Shown in pieces: positions 1 through 5,968 of a DNA stretch of 12,565 nucleotides. Made by a program: the position numbers and the translations under genes. The notes under the pieces were generated by a model. That model made no database searches, was not told where the DNA came from, and saw nothing but the letters and a program-made list of their open reading frames with translations. Source of the stretch: Bacillota bacterium. GTDB lineage: Bacteria; Bacillota; Clostridia; Clostridiales; Clostridiaceae. Within the stretch, counting starts at the first letter, position 1. Each line of letters starts with the position of its first letter. The stretch is taken from positions 1-12,565 of the forward strand of contig JAEZKY010000284.1 of assembly GCA_023435985.1 (NCBI GenBank), in the 5' to 3' direction.

Positions 1-1
1 G

Positions 2-649
2 GCCTATAAGGGATCAAAGCAAGGCTCAGGAAATAGCTGGTTTTTATATTATGCAAACTTACCATATGCAGATTCGACAGTAGATTCGTATGATACAATT
101 TTAAGTAAATGGGGATCACAATTAAGAACAAATAATTTTTCAACTAACACCTCAACTGTATACACTTGGATTAAGAATCACACAAATGATCCGGTTATAG
201 GAAATATACCTTCTAATGGAATTGAATCAGGAAAAACTTATAAAGTAATAAACAAGTATAGTGGAAAAAGTTTAAATGTTCAAGACCGATCAACAGCAGA
301 TGGAGGAAATGTTCAACAATGGACATACACTGGTGGAAACAATCAATGTTGGAAGGTTGAATTACTTTCAGATGGCTATTATAAGATTACAAACATCAAT
401 AGTGGAAAAGTTCTAGATGTTACAGGACCGTCAACAGCAGACGGAGCGAATATTCAACAATGGACTTCAACTGGAGCTGCAAATCAGGAATGGTCATTAG
501 TACAAGTTAATGGCTACTATCAAGTAAAAAGCAAGTATAGTGGAAAAGTTCTAGATGTTACAGGACCATCAACAGCAGATGGAGCAAATATTCAACAGTG
601 GACAGCAACTGGAGGAGATAATCAACTTTTTTCTTTCTTAGTACCATAA
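2..649 (+). CDS. Ricin-B-type lectin domain protein, C-terminal part (5' end outside window)
   Basis: The frame is open from base 2 to a TAA at 647-649 and encodes 215 residues with no start in the window. Residues from about 75 to the end form three similar units of about 46-47 residues. Each has a GK-S/V-L-N/D-V core, a STADG turn and a QQW motif, which is the (QxW)3 pattern of ricin-B/CBM13-like beta-trefoil lectin domains. Such domains bind sugars and usually target a secreted enzyme or toxin to polysaccharide or cell surfaces. The first 70 or so residues, rich in Ser, Thr, Asn, Tyr and Trp, are probably the end of a catalytic domain, but I do not recognise the family. A signal peptide would lie upstream and cannot be checked. 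The third unit ends in QLFSF rather than the usual Q-x-W, a mild divergence. A terminator follows, so this is the last gene of its unit. The lectin call is firm; the enzyme activity is unknown. Confidence 0.85.
   Translation, partial: AYKGSKQGSGNSWFLYYANLPYADSTVDSYDTILSKWGSQLRTNNFSTNTSTVYTWIKNHTNDPVIGNIPSNGIESGKTYKVINKYSGKSLNVQDRSTADGGNVQQWTYTGGNNQCWKVELLSDGYYKITNINSGKVLDVTGPSTADGANIQQWTSTGAANQEWSLVQVNGYYQVKSKYSGKVLDVTGPSTADGANIQQWTATGGDNQLFSFLVP
401..604 (+). repeat. Two near-identical copies of a lectin repeat unit, 138 bp apart
   Basis: Bases 401-465 and 539-603 differ at only four positions, all third codon positions, and encode the same 21 residues. A third, more diverged copy begins near 260. 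They are the second, third and first QxW units of the beta-trefoil domain. Confidence 0.85.
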
Positions 650-678
650 GATATAACATAAAGAAGCATTATTAGAGT

Positions 679-724
679 TACCCTGACAGATATCTTTATA
701 AATAGATTGCGTCAGGGTATTTTA
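679..724 (+). terminator. Rho-independent terminator after the lectin gene
   Basis: A 9-bp perfect stem (TACCCTGAC at 679-687 with GTCAGGGTA at 711-719) has a 23-base loop and is followed by TTTT. The loop is long and the T-run short, so strength is moderate. It lies 30 bases after the lectin stop codon. Confidence 0.6.
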
Positions 725-865
725 CTTCTAAATAAGAAGGTATATGAATCAAGCAAGTTGTACTTAAAAGATTATATTAGAGTAAATAAATGTTGCTTAT
801 GATGTCGTAAAAAACTAACTGTGTGATGCAATATGTTATCCCTACTATGCAGAAGTAAATAGCGG

Positions 866-896
866 TTGACTCTTACCTTAGGTATGCATATATACT
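866..896 (+). promoter_or_regulatory. Promoter of the GNAT gene, with MerR-type spacer palindrome
   Basis: TTGACT at 866-871 is a near-consensus -35 box. A -10 can be read as TATATA at 889-894 (17-bp spacer) or TATACT at 891-896 (19-bp spacer). Between the boxes, TACCT (874-878) and AGGTA (880-884) form a perfect inverted repeat around one T. A 19-bp spacer with a central dyad is the arrangement used by MerR-family activators. No MerR gene is in the window, so that regulator is an inference. The bases between the lectin terminator and this promoter (725-865) hold nothing else I can name. Confidence 0.65.
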
Positions 897-943
897 ATAG
901 ATTATATACTTAGATTAATATTAATGTTTTAGGAGGAGAAAGA

Positions 944-1366
944 ATGAATATAAAATTTCAATATAATTGTTTGAATGTGGATTGGAATGATGTATCAAAC
1001 ATATTAAAAGAGGTAGGGATGACATATTTTGAAGGAGAAATGCACAAAAAAGCTTTTGAAAATAGTCATACTGTAGTATTTGCCTTTGATGGTAGGAAAC
1101 TAATTGGTTTTGGACGTGCAATTTCAGATGGGGTTTATCAGGCAGCAATTTATGATATTGCAGTATTGCCTGAATATCAAGGGAAAAAGATAGGTTCAGC
1201 AATTATTAATCATATATTAAGCCTTACTCCTAATTGTAATTTTATTTTATATGCTTCGCCGGGAAAAGGAATTTTTTATGAAAAGCAAAATTTTAAACAA
1301 ATGAAAACAGGAATGGCATTATTCATTAATTCAGAGAAAATGAAGATAAGAGGATTTATTGATTAG
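944..1366 (+). CDS. GNAT-family N-acetyltransferase
   Basis: This 140-residue protein has the usual size of a single GNAT domain, which moves an acetyl group from acetyl-CoA to an amine on a small molecule or protein. The acetyl-CoA pyrophosphate loop is visible as VLPEYQGKKIGSAI (about residues 74-87), a Q-x-x-G-x-G/A type motif A on strand beta4 and helix alpha3. FYEKQNF (about 111-117) matches the late FYEKxGF-type motif near the C-terminus. There is no signal peptide or membrane segment, so it should be cytoplasmic. The ATG at 944 is well placed behind AGGAGG at 931-936. It has its own promoter at 866-896, which suggests inducible expression. No clear terminator follows before the next gene, so read-through is possible. 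The substrate cannot be told from sequence. Confidence 0.85.
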   Translation: MNIKFQYNCLNVDWNDVSNILKEVGMTYFEGEMHKKAFENSHTVVFAFDGRKLIGFGRAISDGVYQAAIYDIAVLPEYQGKKIGSAIINHILSLTPNCNFILYASPGKGIFYEKQNFKQMKTGMALFINSEKMKIRGFID

Positions 1367-1472
1367 AATTAATAATAGAGATTGAATAATAAACTTTAAA
1401 AGTGGAAATAATTTAAATAAAATTTTTATAACGATGACGTAATAAAAAATATTATTTAAAGGGTGTTTTTAA

Positions 1473-1790
1473 TTGAAAAAGATTTTTAGGAGAAAAGTGC
1501 TGCCAGCAGTTTTTATTTTAATATTCATTTTTATTGGAGTAATTAAGATAGATTTGATTAATACGCAGGCATTATCTCCGCTTGGAAATACAAATGAAAA
1601 TTATAAACTTGTAAGTGATGAATTTGGAGAGGACTTTTCTAATTTTATTAAAGATAATTCATTTTTAAAGATTTATGAGGAAGATGGTAAGGATATTTTA
1701 GTAAGATTAGGAGACAGTGATTTTAAAATTAAAGAAGAATCTCCTTATATAAAAAAAATACAAGAGATGTTTAAAAATATAAAACTATAG
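1473..1790 (+). CDS. Hypothetical small exported or membrane-anchored protein
   Basis: I do not recognise this 105-residue protein. It opens with a basic MKKIFRRK and a hydrophobic stretch (about residues 9-26), then TQALSP, which could be a signal-peptidase site, so it may be secreted or held by one membrane segment. The rest is soluble and charged, rich in Asp, Glu, Lys and Phe, with no Cys and no recognised motif. The start is a TTG, chosen because AAAGGGTG at 1458-1465 lies at good spacing and the TTG is followed at once by the signal-like N-terminus. In many clostridia the sporulation gene spoIIP lies before lepA. This protein is far too short for SpoIIP and lacks its amidase region, so I do not equate them. 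A structured terminator follows at 1850-1990. Confidence 0.6.
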   Translation: MKKIFRRKVLPAVFILIFIFIGVIKIDLINTQALSPLGNTNENYKLVSDEFGEDFSNFIKDNSFLKIYEEDGKDILVRLGDSDFKIKEESPYIKKIQEMFKNIKL

Positions 1791-1849
1791 ATGATGAAAT
1801 TATAAATTGGATTTATACATAGAATAATTATCAGTTATAACTATAAATT

Positions 1850-1990
1850 AAAGGCTATTTCAATTTAAATCTAAGCTTAAGGCACATGAAAATAAATAGC
1901 AGGTCCAAAGTTGCCTGATGATGGAAAATATGCTGGCAAATGGACTTGTTATTTATTTGATTGTACCTAAAGTTTTAATAGCCTTTTTTT
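1850..1990 (+). terminator. Nested palindrome ending in a T-run: terminator with an embedded inverted-repeat element
   Basis: An outer 10-bp perfect stem pairs AAAGGCTATT (1850-1859) with AATAGCCTTT (1977-1986), and the T-run extends to 1990, as in a rho-independent terminator. Inside it sits a 32-base imperfect inverted repeat (1876-1907 with 1941-1972). Its inner 18 positions pair fully if two G-U pairs are allowed. At the centre is a third stem, TTGCC (1911-1915) with GGCAA (1935-1939). It closes transcription from the 105-residue gene. The inner part may be a dispersed palindromic element or a structured RNA. Confidence 0.7.
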
Positions 1991-1999
1991 ATGTATGTA

Positions 2000-2028
2000 T
2001 GTTATAATTTAGCTGATTTAATTATAAC
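2000..2028 (+). promoter_or_regulatory. Candidate lepA promoter (extended -10) overlapped by a dyad
   Basis: TGTTATAAT at 2000-2008 is an extended -10 element (TG-n-TATAAT); no good -35 lies 17 bases upstream. GTTATAATT (2001-2009) and AATTATAAC (2020-2028) form a 9-bp perfect inverted repeat that covers the -10 and the likely start point. That position suits an operator, but no regulator is known. Confidence 0.45.
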
Positions 2029-2039
2029 GGGGGTGAAAG

Positions 2040-2065
2040 GACTGTTTTAAAGAGAAAAGACAGTC
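2040..2065 (+). promoter_or_regulatory. Hairpin enclosing the weak ribosome binding site of lepA
   Basis: GACTGT (2040-2045) pairs with ACAGTC (2060-2065), and the second arm abuts the ATG at 2066. The loop TTTAAAGAGAAAAG contains the only purine-rich ribosome binding candidate at workable spacing. The stem could present or mask that site; the sequence alone does not say which. Confidence 0.35.
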
Positions 2066-3877
2066 ATGCATATGAAAAGTGAAAGACAAAAACATATCAG
2101 GAATTTTTCAATAGTAGCACATATTGATCACGGTAAATCAACCCTTGCGGATAGATTACTTGAAACTACAGGAACCTTAACTAAAAGGGAAATGGAAGAG
2201 CAAGTTCTAGATAATATGGAGATAGAAAAAGAAAGAGGAATTACAATAAAGTCTCAAGCAGCGAGACTTGTATATAGAAGAGAAGATGGTCAAGAATATA
2301 TCCTTAATTTAATTGATACTCCAGGACATGTAGATTTCAATTATGAAGTTTCAAGAAGTCTTGCAGCTTGTGAAGGTGCAATATTGGTTGTTGATGCGAC
2401 TCAAGGTATTCAGGCTCAGACTTTAGCCAATTGTTATTTAGCTTTGGATAATGATTTAGAGATTGCACCCGTAATAAATAAGATTGATTTGCCTTCTGCA
2501 AGACCAGATGAAGTTAGGAAGGAAATTGAAGATGTAATAGGTATAGATGCAGAAGAAGCACCTGCTATATCGGCTAAAACCGGACTTAATATAGGAGATG
2601 TTTTAGAAAGCATTGTTAAGAATATACCTAGTCCAGAGGGAGATGAAGAAGCTCCTTTAAAAGCACTTATTTTTGACTCATATTATGACAGCTACAAGGG
2701 TGTTGTATGTATAACAAGAGTTTTTGATGGAAGCGTGAAGGTTGGAAGCAAAATTAAGTTAATGGCAACTAATAAAGTTTATGAAGTTACTGAAGTTGGA
2801 GTATTTACTCCAGGAGTTCTTCCAATTGGCAGCTTAAGTGCTGGCGATGTTGGATACGTAACAGCATCAATTAAGAATGTAAGAGATGCGAGAGTTGGAG
2901 ATACGATTACAGAAGCTGACAGACCAACAGATAAAGCACTTGCAGGGTATAAACCTGCGATACCAATGGTTTATTCAGGAATATATCCAGTCGATGGAGC
3001 AAAATATGATGAACTTAAAGAAGCATTAGAAAAATTGCAGATAAATGATGCGGCATTAAGTTTTGAACCAGAAACATCTATAGCACTTGGTTTTGGATTT
3101 AGATGCGGATTTTTAGGATTATTACATATGGAAATAATCCAAGAAAGAGTTGAAAGAGAATTTAATTTAGATATAATTACTACTGCACCATCAGTTATAT
3201 ATAAGGTAATAAAAACAGATGGAACTATTCTTGAAATAACAAATCCAACCAATCTTCCACCTGCAACAGAAGTGGATTATATGGAGGAGCCGGTAGTTAA
3301 AGCATCTATAATAACTCCTAAAGATTATGTAGGGGCAGTTATGGAGTTATGCCAAGATAGAAGAGGAACATATATTGATATGCAATACATAGAAGAAACT
3401 AGAGCGGTTGTAAACTATGATATTCCTTTAAATGAAATAATATATGATTTCTTTGATACATTAAAATCAAGAACCAGAGGATATGCTTCTTTGGATTATG
3501 AATTTAAAGGGTATATTCAGACTAAGTTAGTTAAGTTAGATATATTATTAAATGGAGATATAGTTGATGCATTATCAATGATAGTTCCCGAAGAAAGAGC
3601 TTACCATAAAGGAAGAGGAATTGCAGAAAAGTTAAAAGAGATTATTCCAAGACAATTGTTCGAAATTCCAATTCAAGCTGCAGTTGGTTCTAAAATTATA
3701 GCAAGAGAAACTGTAAAAGCTATGAGAAAAGATGTATTAGCTAAGTGCTATGGCGGAGATATTTCAAGAAAGAAGAAGCTGCTTGAAAAGCAAAAAGAAG
3801 GAAAGAAGAGAATGAGGCAGGTTGGTTCTGTTGAAGTTCCACAAGAAGCATTTATGGCTGTTTTAAAAGTAGACTAA
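2066..3877 (+). CDS. lepA: Elongation factor 4 (LepA), ribosomal back-translocating GTPase
   Basis: LepA is a translational GTPase that binds the ribosome, can reverse translocation, and has been linked to initiation and ribosome assembly. The 603 residues match the family length of about 600. The GTPase motifs are all present: AHIDHGKST (about 18-26), RGIT (57-60), DTPGH (84-88), NKID (138-141) and SAK (169-171). The rest is colinear with EF-G-like domains II, III and V, and the family-specific C-terminal domain ends in KRMRQVGSVEVPQEAF followed by a short tail. Two starts are possible. ATG 2066 lies 11 bases after a weak AGAG, while ATG 2072 gives the family-typical MKSERQKHIRNFSI. I list the longer one but think 2072 equally likely. 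A short hairpin (2040-2045 with 2060-2065) sits directly before the start. It is probably transcribed from the promoter at 2000-2008. Confidence 0.97.
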   Translation: MHMKSERQKHIRNFSIVAHIDHGKSTLADRLLETTGTLTKREMEEQVLDNMEIEKERGITIKSQAARLVYRREDGQEYILNLIDTPGHVDFNYEVSRSLAACEGAILVVDATQGIQAQTLANCYLALDNDLEIAPVINKIDLPSARPDEVRKEIEDVIGIDAEEAPAISAKTGLNIGDVLESIVKNIPSPEGDEEAPLKALIFDSYYDSYKGVVCITRVFDGSVKVGSKIKLMATNKVYEVTEVGVFTPGVLPIGSLSAGDVGYVTASIKNVRDARVGDTITEADRPTDKALAGYKPAIPMVYSGIYPVDGAKYDELKEALEKLQINDAALSFEPETSIALGFGFRCGFLGLLHMEIIQERVEREFNLDIITTAPSVIYKVIKTDGTILEITNPTNLPPATEVDYMEEPVVKASIITPKDYVGAVMELCQDRRGTYIDMQYIEETRAVVNYDIPLNEIIYDFFDTLKSRTRGYASLDYEFKGYIQTKLVKLDILLNGDIVDALSMIVPEERAYHKGRGIAEKLKEIIPRQLFEIPIQAAVGSKIIARETVKAMRKDVLAKCYGGDISRKKKLLEKQKEGKKRMRQVGSVEVPQEAFMAVLKVD

Positions 3878-3896
3878 AGACTATAATAATCACAAC

Positions 3897-3961
3897 ATGA
3901 TTTAAATCTTTAAAATTATCCCTAAAGATAAATAATGTTTATAATAAATCATATTATTTTT
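3897..3961 (+). terminator. Possible weak AT-rich terminator after lepA
   Basis: ATGATTTA (3897-3904) pairs with TAAATCAT (3945-3952), followed by ATTATTTTT. Inside lies a second perfect stem, ATCTTTA (3906-3912) with TAAAGAT (3923-3929). All stems are AT-rich, so termination may be leaky. Confidence 0.4.
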
Positions 3962-3965
3962 AAGG

Positions 3966-4005
3966 AATTATTTGTATAATAGTAGATAGTAACATACAAA
4001 TAATT
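3966..4005 (+). promoter_or_regulatory. 11-bp perfect inverted repeat over a -10-like box before the TerB-like gene
   Basis: AATTATTTGTA (3966-3976) and TACAAATAATT (3995-4005) are perfect reverse complements separated by 18 bases. The left arm overlaps TATAAT at 3975-3980, and the right arm ends 25 bases before the ATG at 4031. The -35 region is poor. It could be an operator or a leader hairpin. Confidence 0.45.
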
Positions 4006-4030
4006 ATTGGTAGAAAGATGGAGGGATTAT

Positions 4031-4471
4031 ATGTTTTTGAATGAGCTTAGTAAGAATGAAGGAATTGTGTTTATGCAATTAGTGAAGAATCTTGCGAATA
4101 TAGATAATACCTTTGCTAAAGAAGAAAAAAATCTTTATTATGATTATTTAAAGGAACTAAGCATAGAGGAAAACGAAGTGGCTGATGATGACTTAAATTC
4201 AATATGTAAGGTCTTAGAAGGTTCTTCTGAAAGAACAAAGAATATCATTTATTTTGAATTGATAGGTCTTGCACTTATTGATGGAGAATATGACGAAAAA
4301 GAAGTTGCCTTTTTGGAAGAAGTAGGAGAGAAATTAAGTATAAAGAGAAATAAAAGAATAGCTTTTGCTAATTACTTCTACAATTTTATTGATGTATATG
4401 GTTTTTCAGTTGTTGATGCAGATAGTAAAATAGCCTTATTAAAGGAACAGGCAGAAAAATTATTAGTTTAG
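4031..4471 (+). CDS. TerB-like (tellurite-resistance-domain) helical protein
   Basis: This 146-residue, acidic, all-helical protein has no signal peptide, no membrane segment and no cysteine. LALIDGEYDEKEVAFLEEVGEKL (about residues 80-102) resembles the acidic helix-turn of TerB/DjlA-N domains, where Asp and Glu can bind a metal. A weaker copy of the pattern occurs at about 21-45 (LANIDNTF, then EEKNLYYDYLKELSI), so the protein seems to be a pseudo-duplication, as TerB folds are. The function of stand-alone members is unknown; the tellurite link belongs to the ter operon, which is not here. I start at ATG 4031 because GGAGGG (4020-4025) sits just before it; an upstream TTG at 4007 is in frame but has no ribosome binding site. 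It lies between lepA and hemW, with a strong terminator after it. Confidence 0.65.
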   Translation: MFLNELSKNEGIVFMQLVKNLANIDNTFAKEEKNLYYDYLKELSIEENEVADDDLNSICKVLEGSSERTKNIIYFELIGLALIDGEYDEKEVAFLEEVGEKLSIKRNKRIAFANYFYNFIDVYGFSVVDADSKIALLKEQAEKLLV

Positions 4472-4515
4472 TAAACTAGCGAGTTCTAAATAATATAAAA
4501 TTAGTTGAAATAAAT

Positions 4516-4570
4516 ATTGAGCAAAGAAAGGAAATGAAAGCAGAAGTTCCTTTCTTTGCTCAATTATTTT
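4516..4570 (+). terminator. Strong rho-independent terminator between the TerB-like gene and hemW
   Basis: Bases 4517-4533 and 4547-4563 are perfect 17-bp reverse complements (18 bp counting A4516-T4564), with a 13-base loop and a following TTATTTT. The T-run is interrupted by one A, but the stem is by far the longest uninterrupted one in the window. It lies 45 bases after the TerB-like stop. Confidence 0.85.
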
Positions 4571-4607
4571 AGCGTATAGATAAATGGGAAATTGGAGGAA
4601 GTTTTAA

Positions 4608-5732
4608 TTGAGAGATATTTCATTATATATACATATACCATTTTGTAAGCAGAAATGCCTTTATTGTGATTTTCCATCATATTCAGGAAAAGAAAAGCTA
4701 ATGGATAAATATATTGAGGCATTGAATAAGGAAATATTAGAAAAATCAAAGACATATGATATAAGCAGCATATTTATTGGCGGAGGAACGCCATCTTATC
4801 TTAAGGATTCAAATCTGAAAAGTCTGTTAGATACTTTAAATAAGCTTAATTTAAAGAAAGATATGGAATTTACTATAGAATGCAATCCTGGAACTGTAAA
4901 TAGAAGCAAATTTAGTATTATGAAAAATTGTGGTGTAAATAGAATCAGTTTTGGATTACAATCTACAAAAGATTCTATTTTAAGAGAAATTGGAAGAATA
5001 CATAATTATGAAGAATTTAAAAATAATTATTTATTAGCAAGAGAGATGGGATTTGATAATATTAATGTTGATCTAATGTTTGGGTTACCTAATCAAAGCA
5101 GTGAGGATTTTAAAGAGACCTTAGAAGAAATAGTGAAGCTAAATCCAGAGCACATATCGGCATATAGTTTGATAATAGAAGAGGGGACCTATTTTTATGA
5201 TTTATACGATAAGGATGAGCTGAACCTGCCTAATGAAGAACAAGAAAGAGATATGTATTTATCAGCTAAGGAGATTTTAGGTGAATATGGTTATCATCAA
5301 TATGAGATATCCAATTATGCAAGGGAAGGAAAAGAATGTTTTCACAATAAGGTTTATTGGAAATGCAATGAATATTTAGGATTAGGCGTATCAGCCAGTT
5401 CATTTGTAAATGAAAAGCGAATTAAGAACATAGAGGATATGGAAGAATATATAAAAAAAATAGATGAAAATGAAGATGTGGCACAGGAAATTCATGTAAA
5501 CAATGTAGAAGATGATATGGAAGAATTCATATTTATGGGACTTAGAATGATTGAAGGAATAAAGATAAGTGAATTTAATAAAAGATTTAACAGAGATATA
5601 TATAATGTTTATGGAGAGATCATCGAAAAAAATATAAAAAAGGGATTATTAATTTTAAGTTCGGGGAAACTGTATTTAAGCCCTAAAGGAATAGAACTAT
5701 CTAATTATGTAATGAGTGATTTTATCTTATAA
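4608..5732 (+). CDS. hemW: HemW, radical-SAM heme chaperone
   Basis: HemW belongs to the HemN/coproporphyrinogen-oxidase-like radical-SAM family, but characterised members bind heme and hand it to target proteins rather than oxidise coproporphyrinogen. The radical-SAM 4Fe-4S motif CxxxCxxC is at residues 13, 17 and 20 (PFCKQKCLYCDF). The SAM-binding GGGTP is at 58-62, and VNRISFGLQS at 110-119 matches the conserved barrel strand. HNKVYW at 246-251 is the HNxxYW motif usual in HemW, and the C-terminal HemN-type domain follows. The 374 residues are full family length. The start is a TTG, supported by GGAGG at 4594-4598 and by the family-typical N-terminus ISLYIHIPFC. The gene is cytoplasmic and is separated from its upstream neighbour by a strong terminator, so a promoter is expected just before it, though I do not see a clear one. 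Older annotations often call this gene hemN. Confidence 0.93.
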   Translation: MRDISLYIHIPFCKQKCLYCDFPSYSGKEKLMDKYIEALNKEILEKSKTYDISSIFIGGGTPSYLKDSNLKSLLDTLNKLNLKKDMEFTIECNPGTVNRSKFSIMKNCGVNRISFGLQSTKDSILREIGRIHNYEEFKNNYLLAREMGFDNINVDLMFGLPNQSSEDFKETLEEIVKLNPEHISAYSLIIEEGTYFYDLYDKDELNLPNEEQERDMYLSAKEILGEYGYHQYEISNYAREGKECFHNKVYWKCNEYLGLGVSASSFVNEKRIKNIEDMEEYIKKIDENEDVAQEIHVNNVEDDMEEFIFMGLRMIEGIKISEFNKRFNRDIYNVYGEIIEKNIKKGLLILSSGKLYLSPKGIELSNYVMSDFIL

Positions 5733-5880
5733 TAGGCTATTTAAATAAATGATTTACTATGAAATAGACTACAAAAAAAGATTGCTGGAGAAAATCAAAG
5801 TAAATAGCAGTAATATAGAGATAAATTTATAAAATCAAAAAAATAATAACTAAATAAAGTTATAATAAAAATAAATAGAA

Positions 5881-5909
5881 TTGACAAAAAACATCATAAA
5901 TAATATATT
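5881..5909 (+). promoter_or_regulatory. Sigma-A-type promoter of the hrcA-grpE-dnaK operon
   Basis: TTGACA (5881-5886) and TATATT (5904-5909) are separated by exactly 17 bp. The CIRCE operator starts 14 bases after the -10, so bound HrcA would cover the transcription start region. This is the best vegetative promoter in the window. Confidence 0.9.
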
Positions 5910-5922
5910 AAAAACATAGTCA

Positions 5923-5949
5923 TTAGCACTCGACCTTAATGAGTGCTAA
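5923..5949 (+). promoter_or_regulatory. CIRCE operator (HrcA binding site)
   Basis: TTAGCACTC (5923-5931), a 9-base spacer and GAGTGCTAA (5941-5949) match the CIRCE consensus perfectly in both arms and spacing. It is the only copy in the window. HrcA binds it as a repressor, and the site also lies in the mRNA leader. Confidence 0.97.
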
Positions 5950-5968
5950 CAAAAAAGAGGGTGAGGTT

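Noticed and set aside
921..1202. Minus-strand 93-codon frame opposite the first GNAT gene
   Set aside because: Lies within a well-supported GNAT gene with promoter and AGGAGG; its translation is low-complexity Leu/His/Ser and it has no ribosome binding site of its own.
1833..1842. 10-bp palindrome AGTTATAACT before the nested terminator
   Set aside because: A short perfect AT palindrome without a loop or partner feature is expected by chance here.
1850..1990. Known riboswitch (c-di-GMP, T-box, SAM or similar)
   Set aside because: No conserved core of a class I know can be matched, and the terminator lies before the lepA promoter, so it fits better as the end of the upstream unit.
2971..3252. 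Minus-strand frame inside lepA
   Set aside because: Antisense shadow of conserved LepA coding sequence, with no known domain.
4564..4755. Minus-strand 63-codon frame over the hemW start
   Set aside because: Overlaps the terminator, the ribosome binding site and the radical-SAM motif of hemW; no support.
5762..5830. Word AAGTAAATAGCAGT similar to parts of 854-867 and of the palindrome at 1891-1903
   Set aside because: Short AT-rich matches without a shared structure; not enough for a dispersed repeat.
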